Shown in pieces: positions 1-6,917 of a stretch of DNA of 13,640 bases. Below the pieces are notes generated by a model. That model made no database searches. It was not told where the DNA came from and worked only from the letters and a program-made list of their open reading frames with translations. A program made the position numbers and the translations under genes. Source of the DNA: Deltaproteobacteria bacterium RIFCSPHIGHO2_02_FULL_40_28 (GTDB lineage: Bacteria > UBA10199 > 2-12-FULL-40-28). Positions within the stretch are counted from its first letter, which is position 1; every line of letters starts with the position of its first letter. Location: the NCBI GenBank assembly GCA_001798135.1, contig MGRJ01000012.1, positions 1-13,640 on the forward strand. The letters run 5' to 3'.

Positions 1-187
1 CATCGTTCTTCCATTGATATTTGATTGTATTTGGATCCCATTGCATCACTTTATACAAAAAGTGTTGCACTTCGTTTGTGAATTTAGGGGATCCATCTTT
101 AGATTCTTTAATTAAATAAAAAATTACGAAACTTTCATAGTACCTCTTGCCGAGAATACCCTGATGGATTTTTGATAAGGGAAACAA
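1..187 (-). CDS. Possible 5' part of an unrecognised protein gene, cut by the left edge
   Basis: On the minus strand a reading frame stays open from just after a TGA near 195 to the window edge, about 62 codons. The translation looks like a real protein, with mixed hydrophobic and charged stretches such as GKRYYESFVIFYLIKE and QHFLYKVMQW. I do not recognise the family. The only early start codon is TTG at 185-187, with no clear Shine-Dalgarno sequence; the first in-frame ATG lies much further in, near 48. It may therefore be a genuine gene with a weak start, or a remnant. It is divergent from brnT, and the palindromes at 225-279 lie between the two. Confidence 0.35.
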   Translation of the reverse strand, partial: MFPLSKIHQGILGKRYYESFVIFYLIKESKDGSPKFTNEVQHFLYKVMQWDPNTIKYQWKND

Positions 188-224
188 TTTTATGTTTCAG
201 CTTAATAATCAAAGGTTTACAAAC

Positions 225-249
225 TTGAGATCACAAATTGTGATCTCAA
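225..249. repeat. Perfect 12-1-12 palindrome upstream of the BrnT/BrnA locus
   Basis: The arm TTGAGATCACAA (225-236) is followed by one A (237) and its exact reverse complement (238-249). The near-zero loop makes it a better protein-binding site (a two-fold operator) than an RNA hairpin, and no T-run follows on the plus strand. It lies between the possible leftward gene (start at 187) and the rightward brnT promoter (297-324), so it could control either. Function is inferred; the symmetry is directly visible. Confidence 0.7.
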
Positions 250-258
250 ACAAATGAG

Positions 259-279
259 GTTGCCGCACATTGCGGCGAC
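259..279. repeat. 9-3-9 GC-rich hairpin
   Basis: Arms 259-267 (GTTGCCGCA) and 271-279 (TGCGGCGAC) pair with one mismatch around a CAT loop. It directly follows the palindrome at 225-249 and ends 17 nt before the -35 box of brnT. No T-run follows, so it is not a convincing intrinsic terminator. It may be a second regulatory site or part of a compound element with the first palindrome. Confidence 0.45.
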
Positions 280-296
280 TTTGAGTTAAATAAGTA

Positions 297-324
297 TTGA
301 AAAAGTATATTATTAGTATATAAT
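297..324 (+). promoter_or_regulatory. Predicted brnT promoter, leaderless arrangement
   Basis: A -35 box TTGAAA (297-302) and a perfect -10 box TATAAT (319-324) are 16 nt apart. The -10 box ends 4 nt before the brnT ATG at 329, so the transcript would begin at or next to the start codon, and there is no Shine-Dalgarno sequence. The spacer and -10 contain two tandem 11-nt units, 304-314 and 315-325, both beginning AGTATAT and 9/11 identical, one helical turn apart. These could be a binding site for the BrnA or BrnT-BrnA repressor. Confidence 0.55.
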
Positions 325-328
325 AGAT

Positions 329-610
329 ATGAACTTTGAATGGGATCTCGAAAAAAATAAAGTAAACAAAGCAAAACATGGGATTAGCTTTGCTGAAGCA
401 ACAACTGTATGGGATTCAATTCACGTAGAAGTTGAAAATATCGCCCATACAGAAAATGGAGAAGTACGTAATGCTACTTTAGGATTGATCCAAAGTAAAA
501 TTTACGTTGTGATTTGGACTCAAAGAAAAGAAATAATTCGTCTCATCTCTGCAAGGAGGGCTCGTTCGAATGAAGAAAAAGTTTTCTACAAAAAAATTCA
601 AAACAACTAA
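329..610 (+). CDS. brnT: BrnT-family toxin (DUF497), type II toxin-antitoxin ribonuclease
   Basis: At 93 residues this has the usual BrnT length. It shows the family landmarks in order: N-terminal FEWDLEKNKVNKAKHGISF (residues 3-21), a central RNATLGLI stretch and a C-terminal IIRLISARRARSNEEKVFY block. In characterised systems BrnT is a RelE-fold ribonuclease that inhibits translation and is neutralised by BrnA. The start is fixed by the family N-terminus, which begins almost at the Met. The gene overlaps the downstream brnA by 41 bp in a different frame. It has no Shine-Dalgarno sequence and a -10 box 4 nt before the ATG, so its mRNA is probably leaderless. Toxin-first order is normal for brnTA. 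Family assignment is firm; activity here is inferred. Confidence 0.9.
   Translation: MNFEWDLEKNKVNKAKHGISFAEATTVWDSIHVEVENIAHTENGEVRNATLGLIQSKIYVVIWTQRKEIIRLISARRARSNEEKVFYKKIQNN
553..559 (+). promoter_or_regulatory. Strong Shine-Dalgarno site for brnA inside brnT
   Basis: AAGGAGG at 553-559 lies 10 nt before the ATG at 570 and is embedded in the codons for the Ala-Arg-Arg end of BrnT. It decides the brnA start and gives the antitoxin a much stronger initiation signal than the toxin. Confidence 0.75.
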
Positions 611-839
611 AGCCATGGACGATTTTTTGGAAACCACCGATTTATCAGACACCTTCCTCAAAGAAGGCATCACTAAGGAGCCATTAATAAAAAAAATCAA
701 TCTAGATCTACCTGAATCTCTTATTCAACAAATTGATACTATTGCTCAAAAAATTGGTGTTTCTCGCCAACCTCTTCTTAAAATCTGGATCTTTGAGAGA
801 CTTAAACAAGAACAGATAATCAAAGCCGTAGAGGATTAA
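570..839 (+). CDS. brnA: BrnA-like ribbon-helix-helix antitoxin
   Basis: This 89-residue protein has a charged, Lys/Thr-rich N-terminal half (likely the toxin-binding part). Its C-terminal ribbon-helix-helix segment is of the BrnA/CopG type, about residues 40-80: KKINLDLPESLIQQID, then AQKIGVSRQPLLKIWIFERL. BrnA proteins bind and neutralise BrnT, and dimerise through the ribbon-helix-helix to repress their own promoter. The start at 570 is supported by the Shine-Dalgarno AAGGAGG at 553-559. It overlaps brnT by 41 bp, so the two are co-transcribed and probably translationally linked. Likely operators are the repeats at 304-325 or the palindrome at 225-249. No clear terminator is visible before the tRNA. 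Confidence 0.85.
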   Translation: MKKKFSTKKFKTTKAMDDFLETTDLSDTFLKEGITKEPLIKKINLDLPESLIQQIDTIAQKIGVSRQPLLKIWIFERLKQEQIIKAVED

Positions 840-892
840 ACCCTTTGTGTTTTACTTCCATTTTTTTGGGAGAATCGATAGGGTGTTGGCCT

Positions 893-982
893 GGAGAGGT
901 GGCCGAGTGGTCGAAGGCGCTTGACTCGAAATCAAGTATACCTTTACGGGTATCGTGGGTTCAACTCCCACCCTCTCCACCA
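893..982 (+). tRNA. tRNA-Ser (anticodon CGA), CCA encoded
   Basis: The acceptor arm pairs 893-899 (GGAGAGG) with 972-978 (CCTCTCC). The D arm follows (GCCGAGTGGTCGAAGGC). The anticodon arm is CTTGA-CTCGAAA-TCAAG with anticodon CGA, reading UCG. The variable arm is long, as in serine tRNAs, and the T arm is GTGGG-TTCAACT-CCCAC. With this pairing the discriminator is A979 and CCA is encoded at 980-982. A TTTTTT run follows at 985-990. The gene is convergent with the acyl-CoA ligase, whose stop codon starts only 6 nt after the CCA. Confidence 0.95.
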
Positions 983-988
983 AATTTT

Positions 989-2854
989 TTACCCCTTCAC
1001 CCTGGTTAAAACTTCAACCGCCCTTAAAGAACTCCCCTGCAAGGCAAGAGCACCAGGATTTACAGACTTGCTTTCTGGATGAAGTGAATTTCCTTCCCCA
1101 TCAACACCACTTGCAATGAGGGCTTTAAGTTGGTTACGATCAATTTTTCCTGCGGGATTGCGGGGAATTTCAGTTAAAAAAACAATTTCTTTGGGAACTT
1201 TTCTGGCATCCAAATGTTGTCTCATTTCTTCCCTTAAAGTTTCTTCATCCCAATCCACTTCATTTTCTAAAACAACAGCAGCTACAACCCTTTCGCCCCA
1301 ATCTTCATCGGGCATTCCCACAACAGAAATTTCTTGAATTCCAGGAATGGAAGAAACTGCCATTTCAATTTCACGAGGATAAATGTTGACTCCTCCAGAA
1401 ATAATGAGATCGGTAGCCCTTCCATTAATGGTTAAATATCCATCAGCATCAAGTACCCCAACATCATCTGTTTTACGCAGTGTTCCACTGGTTAATGGAC
1501 TAGCAATGTAGAGAACGCCAGGAACATTTGGAGCCGCTTCCGTTTCTTCATCGGCCATCACCTTCACTGTAACCCCAGGAACCACTTGTCCCACAGTACT
1601 TGCATGATCCAATAAATTTTCTGGTTTAAGAACGCTAATTAAACCCACTTCGGTTGTTCCATAATATTCCCAAACTTTGGGGCCAAATAATTCTACTCCC
1701 ATGCGCTTAACCTCGGGAGGAAAAGGGGCAGAATTAACATACACTGCTCGAAGTGAACTTAAATCATAGGTGCGCTCGGATGCTTGTTGAAACAAATAAA
1801 GCCTGCGCACCATGGTAGGAACCAAAAAGAGGGTGGTAATTCTTTCTTCTTCAATGGTTTCTAAAACTACTCTTGGATCAAATTTTTCAGCCAGATAAAG
1901 TGTAGCTCCCTTGTTCATGTGCCCCTTGGCCCAGGTGAATGAGGCTGCATGAAATAAAGGGCCTGTTACTAAATGACGATCCCCTTCTGATAAACCAAAA
2001 ATATCTTTAGCGGAACGATCCCCCGTTCTTACCTCCCCTTCTCTTCGAATCATTTTAGGAGCCCCCGTTGTTCCTGAAGTAAACATCACAGTTGAAACTC
2101 CCTTGCTATCTACAATACCCGAAGTTTGGGCAGGAGTTGTGCGCTCCAAAATATCTCCATACGAAATCACATCGGGATCATTATTATCCAAATGAATAAC
2201 CACCACATCCAAACCCATTAATTCATCTAAATAAGGTTTTAATTTAATCAATGTTGGGGCGTCTACAAACAAGGCTCTAAATTCATACCTTCTCACTTGC
2301 TCCATAATTTTCCCAGCATCCCAATAATAAGGAAATAAGCTGTACTGCATCAAAGCCATTTTGGAAGCATCTGAAATTTCAAAAAATTCGGGACGATTAG
2401 AACTTAAAGCAATACCCACCAAAGCTTCGGGACGACTTCTGTCTTTAATTCGGGCTAGATAACTCGCGACTAACTGGGATCTCCGATCTAAATCTCCATG
2501 ATTTAAGGCTGCCCAACCACTGCGAACAGCCACATGATCAGGAGGAAACATAGCTTTGCCAGAAACAGTAATAGGATCGTGAAAATGAAACCAATCAACA
2601 TTTCCAGGACGTAAAAAAGCAGAATACCCACCAGATCCTAAACCTTGCTGCAACCGAAGCAAAGCATCTGCTTGCTGGTGTACAGCATTCGCATAGTATC
2701 CAAATAGATCCCTCATCCCACCCATAAAAGCCCATGGTGCTGTTTCTTCCGGGGGATAGCCATCATCATAGGGATCATCACCAGGACTTAAAAGCCTTAC
2801 TAAATCTAAATCTGCCATGACCCCCTTATCGGCAAAACTTAAAAAAAGTTGCAT
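989..2854 (-). CDS. AMP-forming acyl-CoA synthetase/ligase (ANL superfamily)
   Basis: Predicted to activate a carboxylic (probably fatty) acid with ATP to an acyl-adenylate and pass it to CoA. The 621 residues hold the class core motifs in order: A3 MFTSGTTGAPK (257-267), A5 YYGTTEVG (397-404), A7 KTDDVG (461-466), A8 GRATDLIISGG (478-488) and A10 PRNPAGKID (564-572) with the catalytic Lys at 570. Substrate cannot be read from the sequence. An N-terminal segment of about 100 residues precedes the recognisable core, and a tail of about 50 residues follows A10. The start is uncertain: the ATG at 2854 has a weak upstream GGGAA, whereas the in-frame ATG at 2816-2818 (residue 13) has AAGGGGG just before it. 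It is divergent from the ATPase gene at 2940, with only 85 bp between them. Confidence 0.9.
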   Translation of the reverse strand: MQLFLSFADKGVMADLDLVRLLSPGDDPYDDGYPPEETAPWAFMGGMRDLFGYYANAVHQQADALLRLQQGLGSGGYSAFLRPGNVDWFHFHDPITVSGKAMFPPDHVAVRSGWAALNHGDLDRRSQLVASYLARIKDRSRPEALVGIALSSNRPEFFEISDASKMALMQYSLFPYYWDAGKIMEQVRRYEFRALFVDAPTLIKLKPYLDELMGLDVVVIHLDNNDPDVISYGDILERTTPAQTSGIVDSKGVSTVMFTSGTTGAPKMIRREGEVRTGDRSAKDIFGLSEGDRHLVTGPLFHAASFTWAKGHMNKGATLYLAEKFDPRVVLETIEEERITTLFLVPTMVRRLYLFQQASERTYDLSSLRAVYVNSAPFPPEVKRMGVELFGPKVWEYYGTTEVGLISVLKPENLLDHASTVGQVVPGVTVKVMADEETEAAPNVPGVLYIASPLTSGTLRKTDDVGVLDADGYLTINGRATDLIISGGVNIYPREIEMAVSSIPGIQEISVVGMPDEDWGERVVAAVVLENEVDWDEETLREEMRQHLDARKVPKEIVFLTEIPRNPAGKIDRNQLKALIASGVDGEGNSLHPESKSVNPGALALQGSSLRAVEVLTRVKG

Positions 2855-2890
2855 AATAAGTAATTCCCATTTCTAACTATTTTAAGGCAC

Positions 2891-2939
2891 ATCGTAAAAA
2901 AGTCATTGACTTTTATTTGTAATATCGTAAATTGGTCAT
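2891..2939 (+). promoter_or_regulatory. Promoter and direct-repeat operator of the first AAA ATPase
   Basis: Two 16-nt direct repeats, 2891-2906 and 2924-2939, both start ATCGTAAA and end GTCAT (13/16 identical), 33 nt apart. The -35 box TTGACT (2906-2911) begins at the last base of the first repeat. A -10-like TAAATT (2928-2933, 16-nt spacing) lies inside the second repeat. The start codon follows at 2940, so transcription would begin at about the ATG, and no Shine-Dalgarno sequence is present. The layout matches the promoter at 8425-8471 although the repeat sequence differs. A protein bound to both repeats would block RNA polymerase; auto-regulation is an inference. Confidence 0.5.
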
Positions 2940-4139
2940 ATGCTCAAAAGGATTTACGACAAGGTGCTCAAAGACCATTTTCTTAATGAAAAAAATATGG
3001 CTTTTCTGGCAGGGCCCCGTCAATCGGGTAAAACAACCACGGCTGAGCTTTACAAACCTAAGGTAAGCTCGTATTGGAATTGGGATGATGTTGATGACAG
3101 ATCTTCTTTAAGGAGTTCACCACAGCGTTTTCAAGAATCGTTGATCAAACGCAATTCTGTACAGCCTGTTGTTTTAGTTTTAGACGAAATCCATAAGAAT
3201 AAAAAATGGAAGAGGTGGCTCAAGGGTTTTTATGACAAAAACCAGCATCAGTATGAAATTATTGTTATAGGAAGTGCTCGTTTAAATGTATTTCGTCGTG
3301 GAGGAGATAGTTTGCTGGGGCGTTATTACCTGTATAGGCACCATCCTTTTTCCATTGGGGAAATTGAGAATGGAGCATGGGCCACCCCCTTGTTTCGCAA
3401 TCCTTCAAAAATAAGTACCTCTACTTTTCATTCTCTTTATCAATTTGGGGGGTTTCCAGCTCCATTTATTTCAGCTCGTGAGGTGTCACACAATAAATGG
3501 CTTAAAATGCGCACCGAACTTTTAGTCCATGAAGATTTGCGTGATTTTTCTAAAATTGAAGACTTGGCCGCAGTTGAGCTTTTGACAGAACTGCTTAAAG
3601 GCCGAGCGGGTGGATTGCTTAACTATCAAAACCTGGCCAATGATTTGGATGTAAGTGTTGATACAGTGCGGAGATGGATAAAAATACTTGAAAATTTGTA
3701 CTATCTTTATCTTATTCCCCCTTATTCTACCAATATCAAAAGAGCCCTAAAAAAAACGCCTAAGGTGTTCTTATGGGATTGGTCGGCCATTGAAGACAAA
3801 GGGGCTCGTTTTGAAAATATGGTGGCTTCCCATCTTTTAAAATCGGTCCATTTTTGGACCGATTGCGGACTAGGAAACTTTGATCTTTTTTATGTGAGAG
3901 ATAAACAAAAGCGGGAAGTCGATTTTTTGGTGACCAAAAATAAAAAACCGTTTTTACTTGCAGAAACCAAAACATCAGAAAATAAGCCCAGCTTTCCTCT
4001 TATCCATTATTCAAATATCCTTAAGCCTGAATATTCACTTCAGGTGGTGATGAATAAAACACCACAAAAAAAGGTAATTGCAGAGTCAAAACCACTGGAA
4101 ATTATCTCAGCCCAAGATTTTTGTGGATCGTTGGTTTAA
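2940..4139 (+). CDS. AAA-superfamily ATPase with C-terminal DUF4143 (COG1373 type)
   Basis: This 399-residue protein has Walker A GPRQSGKTT (25-33), Walker B VVLVLDE (77-83) and a GSAR strand end (111-114), typical of AAA_14. The middle, about 223-258, resembles a winged helix (LANDLDVSVDTVRRWIKIL). The C-terminus carries a PD-(D/E)XK-like pattern: E292, D328 (EVDFLV) and E342-T-K344 (LLAETK). The biological role of this widespread family is not established; ATPase activity is expected and nuclease activity is suggested only by the motif. The start ATG lacks a Shine-Dalgarno sequence. The thioesterase gene follows after 19 bp and may be co-transcribed. A perfect 10-4-10 DNA hairpin lies within the coding region at 3841-3864. 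It is diverged from the other two ATPases in the window, for example in its YRHHPFSIGEI segment. Confidence 0.85.
   Translation: MLKRIYDKVLKDHFLNEKNMAFLAGPRQSGKTTTAELYKPKVSSYWNWDDVDDRSSLRSSPQRFQESLIKRNSVQPVVLVLDEIHKNKKWKRWLKGFYDKNQHQYEIIVIGSARLNVFRRGGDSLLGRYYLYRHHPFSIGEIENGAWATPLFRNPSKISTSTFHSLYQFGGFPAPFISAREVSHNKWLKMRTELLVHEDLRDFSKIEDLAAVELLTELLKGRAGGLLNYQNLANDLDVSVDTVRRWIKILENLYYLYLIPPYSTNIKRALKKTPKVFLWDWSAIEDKGARFENMVASHLLKSVHFWTDCGLGNFDLFYVRDKQKREVDFLVTKNKKPFLLAETKTSENKPSFPLIHYSNILKPEYSLQVVMNKTPQKKVIAESKPLEIISAQDFCGSLV
3841..3864. repeat. Perfect 10-4-10 inverted repeat inside the ATPase coding region
   Basis: AATCGGTCCA (3841-3850), TTTT loop, TGGACCGATT (3855-3864). It encodes part of the segment between the conserved Glu (292) and the EVDFLV strand. 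Such a perfect stem inside a coding region is uncommon and could form an mRNA hairpin or be a binding site. No function is shown. Confidence 0.6.
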
Positions 4140-4158
4140 ATAAGAATAATACTCCACT

Positions 4159-4584
4159 ATGTCCCAAAATCGCATTCCCTTAAAAAACTACCAACTCCCC
4201 GATAAATACGGGCAATGGCTGGGTTACAAAGTTGAAAAGGTAGATCGCAAAAAAGGGCGCGCTGTGGTGGGTATTACACTGCGCGATGATCACCTCTCCC
4301 CCGCTGGGCGTATTCATGGGGGGGTTATTTCTGGCTTTTTAGATTTTGCGTGCGGAGCTGCTGTTTTTTCTACCATGGATCCCCATGATTTTTGCTCTAC
4401 CGTAGAAATAAAAGTAAATTACATGAAGCCTCTTTTTTCAGGAGATAAACTGACGAGTAAATCAGAAGTAATACACCGTGGAAATCACTTGTGTATTGTG
4501 TGTGCCTTTCTTTATCGAAAAAACGAAAAAAAACCCGTAGCCATGGCAACGGCTACATTTAACATCGTTTCAAAAAAATCTTAA
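4159..4584 (+). CDS. PaaI-like hotdog-fold acyl-CoA thioesterase
   Basis: The 141 residues match the single-domain hotdog thioesterases of the PaaI/4HBT group. The diagnostic segment is GRIHGGVISGFLDFACGAA (50-68), with His53-Gly-Gly and an Asp at 62 where PaaI enzymes carry a catalytic acid; the strand VEIKVNYMKPLFSGDKL (82-98) follows. Enzymes of this group hydrolyse acyl-CoA thioesters in the cytoplasm as multimers; the chain or aryl substrate cannot be deduced. It starts 19 bp after the ATPase gene on the same strand and has no visible Shine-Dalgarno sequence. Its stop codon overlaps the stop of the convergent beta-helix gene within a shared TTAA at 4581-4584. It may act on products of the acyl-CoA ligase at 989-2854, but that link is only proximity. 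Confidence 0.85.
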   Translation: MSQNRIPLKNYQLPDKYGQWLGYKVEKVDRKKGRAVVGITLRDDHLSPAGRIHGGVISGFLDFACGAAVFSTMDPHDFCSTVEIKVNYMKPLFSGDKLTSKSEVIHRGNHLCIVCAFLYRKNEKKPVAMATATFNIVSKKS

Positions 4585-6896
4585 TGGTTCATCCTTTTTC
4601 TCATCACAAAAACACCAACAAAGGGTAAGAAAAATAACCATCCTAAATTTTTGGAAGAACGAAATGCCCCGGCATGCAACTGACAACCTGCTGGTTCTTC
4701 TGATGGAGGAGTCTCTGCTGCAGGTTCTGCTTCAACCGCAGCTTCCCCACCAATAGCAGCAATTTCACCCTCTTCTTCCAAAGTAAGTTCTTCCTCTTCT
4801 TCTTCCTCAGCTGTTTCTGGGCAACTAGCGGTGCTGGCAGCATCGCTATCGTTACAATCTCCACCCGTTGTTACATAACCACTCGGCGCACTACAGGCCG
4901 TAGTAGAAGTACCCCCTCCTACTCCATCTCCATCGGCATCTTGGTAATAAGTGGTTGTAACTCCATCATCTGTTGTTCCATCGCAATCATCATCAACACT
5001 ATTGCACGTTTCTGTTGCACCAGGGCTTACTGTGGCATCTGAATCATTACAATCTTCTACAATGGCATAGTAGCCATCTTCGTCAGCATCTGTTTCTCCT
5101 GTGCAAGTAGAAGAACAGCCATCGCTACTCTCTGTGTTACTGTCATCACATTCCTCAGGGCTATCCACATAACCATCTCCACAAGTAGAACTGGCTTGGT
5201 ATTCAAAAGCACCCATGTCGCAAGAACCATCGCTTCGCACTTGTCCTCGTTGATCGGTAGAAATAGCCGTTGTCCCATCAATTTGGGTGCAACTGCCTGT
5301 GTTAATTGCTGGGCTAGTTTCGTACAAAGCGTGGGTATTGGTGGAACCTCCGTTATCGGTTAAACTAGCCAGCAGAAGCTCTTCATGGGTTTTATCGATA
5401 ATGTCCGTGCTTTCTGTTGTGCTCAAAGTACAATTATTGCTTGTTGTTACTAAACCAAAAAAATTGTAACCATAGGTTTGTAAATCACTGCTGCTGTAAC
5501 AATTAGCTCCAGCGCTGCTGGTGGAATCAACGCCGGTAGATGTATTCCCAGAAATAATGGTGTTTTTAATGCTTACTGTTGAGCTACTGGCATACATTCC
5601 ACCCCCATGAGTCGCATCAGCTGAACTCGTTGCTGTATTAGCAGTGATAATTGTTGCCACTAAACTAAGAGTAGCTGAAGTAGCAAAAAGTCCGCCACCA
5701 TTACTTTCACTACTTGAAGCTGTTACTGAGTTACTACTGATAGTGCTGTTTAAAATTGATCCAACCGAGGAAGAGCCAACATAAAAACCACCACCATTGG
5801 CATAACTAGCACCTGTAGCCGAGTTATTGCTGATTGTGCTTCCTGTTAAGGTAAGCGTAGAAGGATAAGTAGAAGATGAGTGGAGGTATATTCCTCCACC
5901 AATGACACCAGAAGCCGAACTCGTAATTGAGTTTCCACTGATAACACTGTTAGTGAGAGTAAGTGTTGAACCATAATAGGCATAAATTCCCCCTCCCCTG
6001 GCATAGGAACTTGAGCTAGTTGCTGTATTTCCACTGATTGTACTCCCTGAAGCTGTAATAGTTGTGTAGCTATAACCATAAATTCCTCCACCCATTGCTA
6101 AATAACCAGAGGCTGTATTATCGCTGATGGTGGCGCCTGTTAATGTAAGGGTGGAAGGATAAGTAGAAGAGGAGTAGAGGTAGACTCCTCCTCCATAGGT
6201 ATTACCACTTGAGTGTGTTGCTGTATTATCACTCAGGGTGCTATTGGTTAAAGTGAGAGTAGAATTATAATATCCATAAATTCCTCCACCCATTGCTAAA
6301 TAACCAGAGGCTGTAGTTGTCGCCACATTTTCGCTTATACTGCTGTTGGTTAAGGTCAGGTTTGTCGAGCGAGCAAAATAAAGTCCACCTCCTACTGCAT
6401 TACCCGTACTACTTGTAAGCTCTCCTCCTGTGATTGTTACTCCTGAAATACTCACCGTTAAACTAGTTGTTGCTACATCGATAACTCGATCCCCCAATTC
6501 TGTGGTGCATCCCCGTCCAGAACTCCCCGAGCTACTCCCCGCATCAATGAAGGTACTGCTAGCCCCAGCCCCTGTTAAGGTTACATTGGCTAAAATATCC
6601 AAATCTCCAGTTGCTGCAGCATCTTCATCACCAGAACTATTGGTTAAACTTAAACAGTAGGTTCCTGCAGGAATATTAATGGTGTCATCACCCGATCCTG
6701 CGGTGCAATCATCGTAGGTAGCTGCATTGTTATTGGCGTTAATAAGAGCTTCTCTTAAGGTACACACTTCATCTGTGGCATCTAAAAGATCTGAAGTGGA
6801 ACCAACGCTGATATCAGCTCCCCACGAAAACATGGGAAATGAAAATGAGAAACAAAGAAATAAAAAAAGAAAACGAAGTTGTTTAATATGCAGCAT
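4581..6896 (-). CDS. Exported CSLREA-type beta-helix protein with Cys-rich, MopE-like and C-terminal anchor regions
   Basis: From the chosen ATG the protein has 771 residues. Residues 1-27 form a signal peptide (hydrophobic FLFLFLCFSFSF, ending SWGA). A CSLREA-like motif CTLREA (45-50) is followed by about 500 Ser/Thr/Gly-rich residues with recurring GGG(I/L/V)Y and LTLTNS(T/V)(I/L)S turns, a right-handed parallel beta-helix pattern. Then come a Myxococcus-type Cys-rich repeat (about 571-598, GDGYVDSPEECDD), an Asp-rich MopE-like metal-binding region (about 602-685), a poly-Glu stretch, and a tail with Cys738, a hydrophobic segment (751-765) and RKR (766-768), resembling MYXO-CTERM-type sorting tags. 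The start is set by Shine-Dalgarno AGGAGG (6901-6906 on the complement), 4 nt before the ATG; an in-frame ATG 30 nt upstream is less likely. It is probably surface-exposed; a specific function is unknown. Confidence 0.85.
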   Translation of the reverse strand: MLHIKQLRFLFLFLCFSFSFPMFSWGADISVGSTSDLLDATDEVCTLREALINANNNAATYDDCTAGSGDDTINIPAGTYCLSLTNSSGDEDAAATGDLDILANVTLTGAGASSTFIDAGSSSGSSGRGCTTELGDRVIDVATTSLTVSISGVTITGGELTSSTGNAVGGGLYFARSTNLTLTNSSISENVATTTASGYLAMGGGIYGYYNSTLTLTNSTLSDNTATHSSGNTYGGGVYLYSSSTYPSTLTLTGATISDNTASGYLAMGGGIYGYSYTTITASGSTISGNTATSSSSYARGGGIYAYYGSTLTLTNSVISGNSITSSASGVIGGGIYLHSSSTYPSTLTLTGSTISNNSATGASYANGGGFYVGSSSVGSILNSTISSNSVTASSSESNGGGLFATSATLSLVATIITANTATSSADATHGGGMYASSSTVSIKNTIISGNTSTGVDSTSSAGANCYSSSDLQTYGYNFFGLVTTSNNCTLSTTESTDIIDKTHEELLLASLTDNGGSTNTHALYETSPAINTGSCTQIDGTTAISTDQRGQVRSDGSCDMGAFEYQASSTCGDGYVDSPEECDDSNTESSDGCSSTCTGETDADEDGYYAIVEDCNDSDATVSPGATETCNSVDDDCDGTTDDGVTTTYYQDADGDGVGGGTSTTACSAPSGYVTTGGDCNDSDAASTASCPETAEEEEEEELTLEEEGEIAAIGGEAAVEAEPAAETPPSEEPAGCQLHAGAFRSSKNLGWLFFLPFVGVFVMRKRMNH
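6076..6315. repeat. Internal DNA repeats in the beta-helix gene (42-bp exact pair)
   Basis: The 42 bases at 6076-6117 recur exactly at 6274-6315, 198 bp (66 codons) apart, encoding TASGYLAMGGGIYGY twice. A second imperfect pair lies at about 5849-5901 and 6141-6193 (SSSTYPSTLTLTG coils). The perfect DNA identity points to recent internal duplication or gene conversion within the beta-helix and allows slippage or recombination that would change coil number in frame. Confidence 0.8.
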
Positions 6897-6917
6897 AGCC
6901 CCTCCTAGATCATCAAA

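Noticed and set aside
893-990. tRNA-Ser 3' end as an attachment site for an integrated element.
   Set aside because: No integrase is present and no repeat of the tRNA 3' end was seen elsewhere in the window.
5057-6091. Several minus- and plus-strand open frames of 60-81 codons inside the beta-helix gene.
   Set aside because: They are low-complexity shadows of the Ser/Thr/Gly repeat coding frame, with no Shine-Dalgarno sequence and no family resemblance.
5580-6380. Regular repeats resembling a CRISPR array.
   Set aside because: The repeats are in frame, imperfect and encode beta-helix coils; there are no constant repeats with unique spacers.
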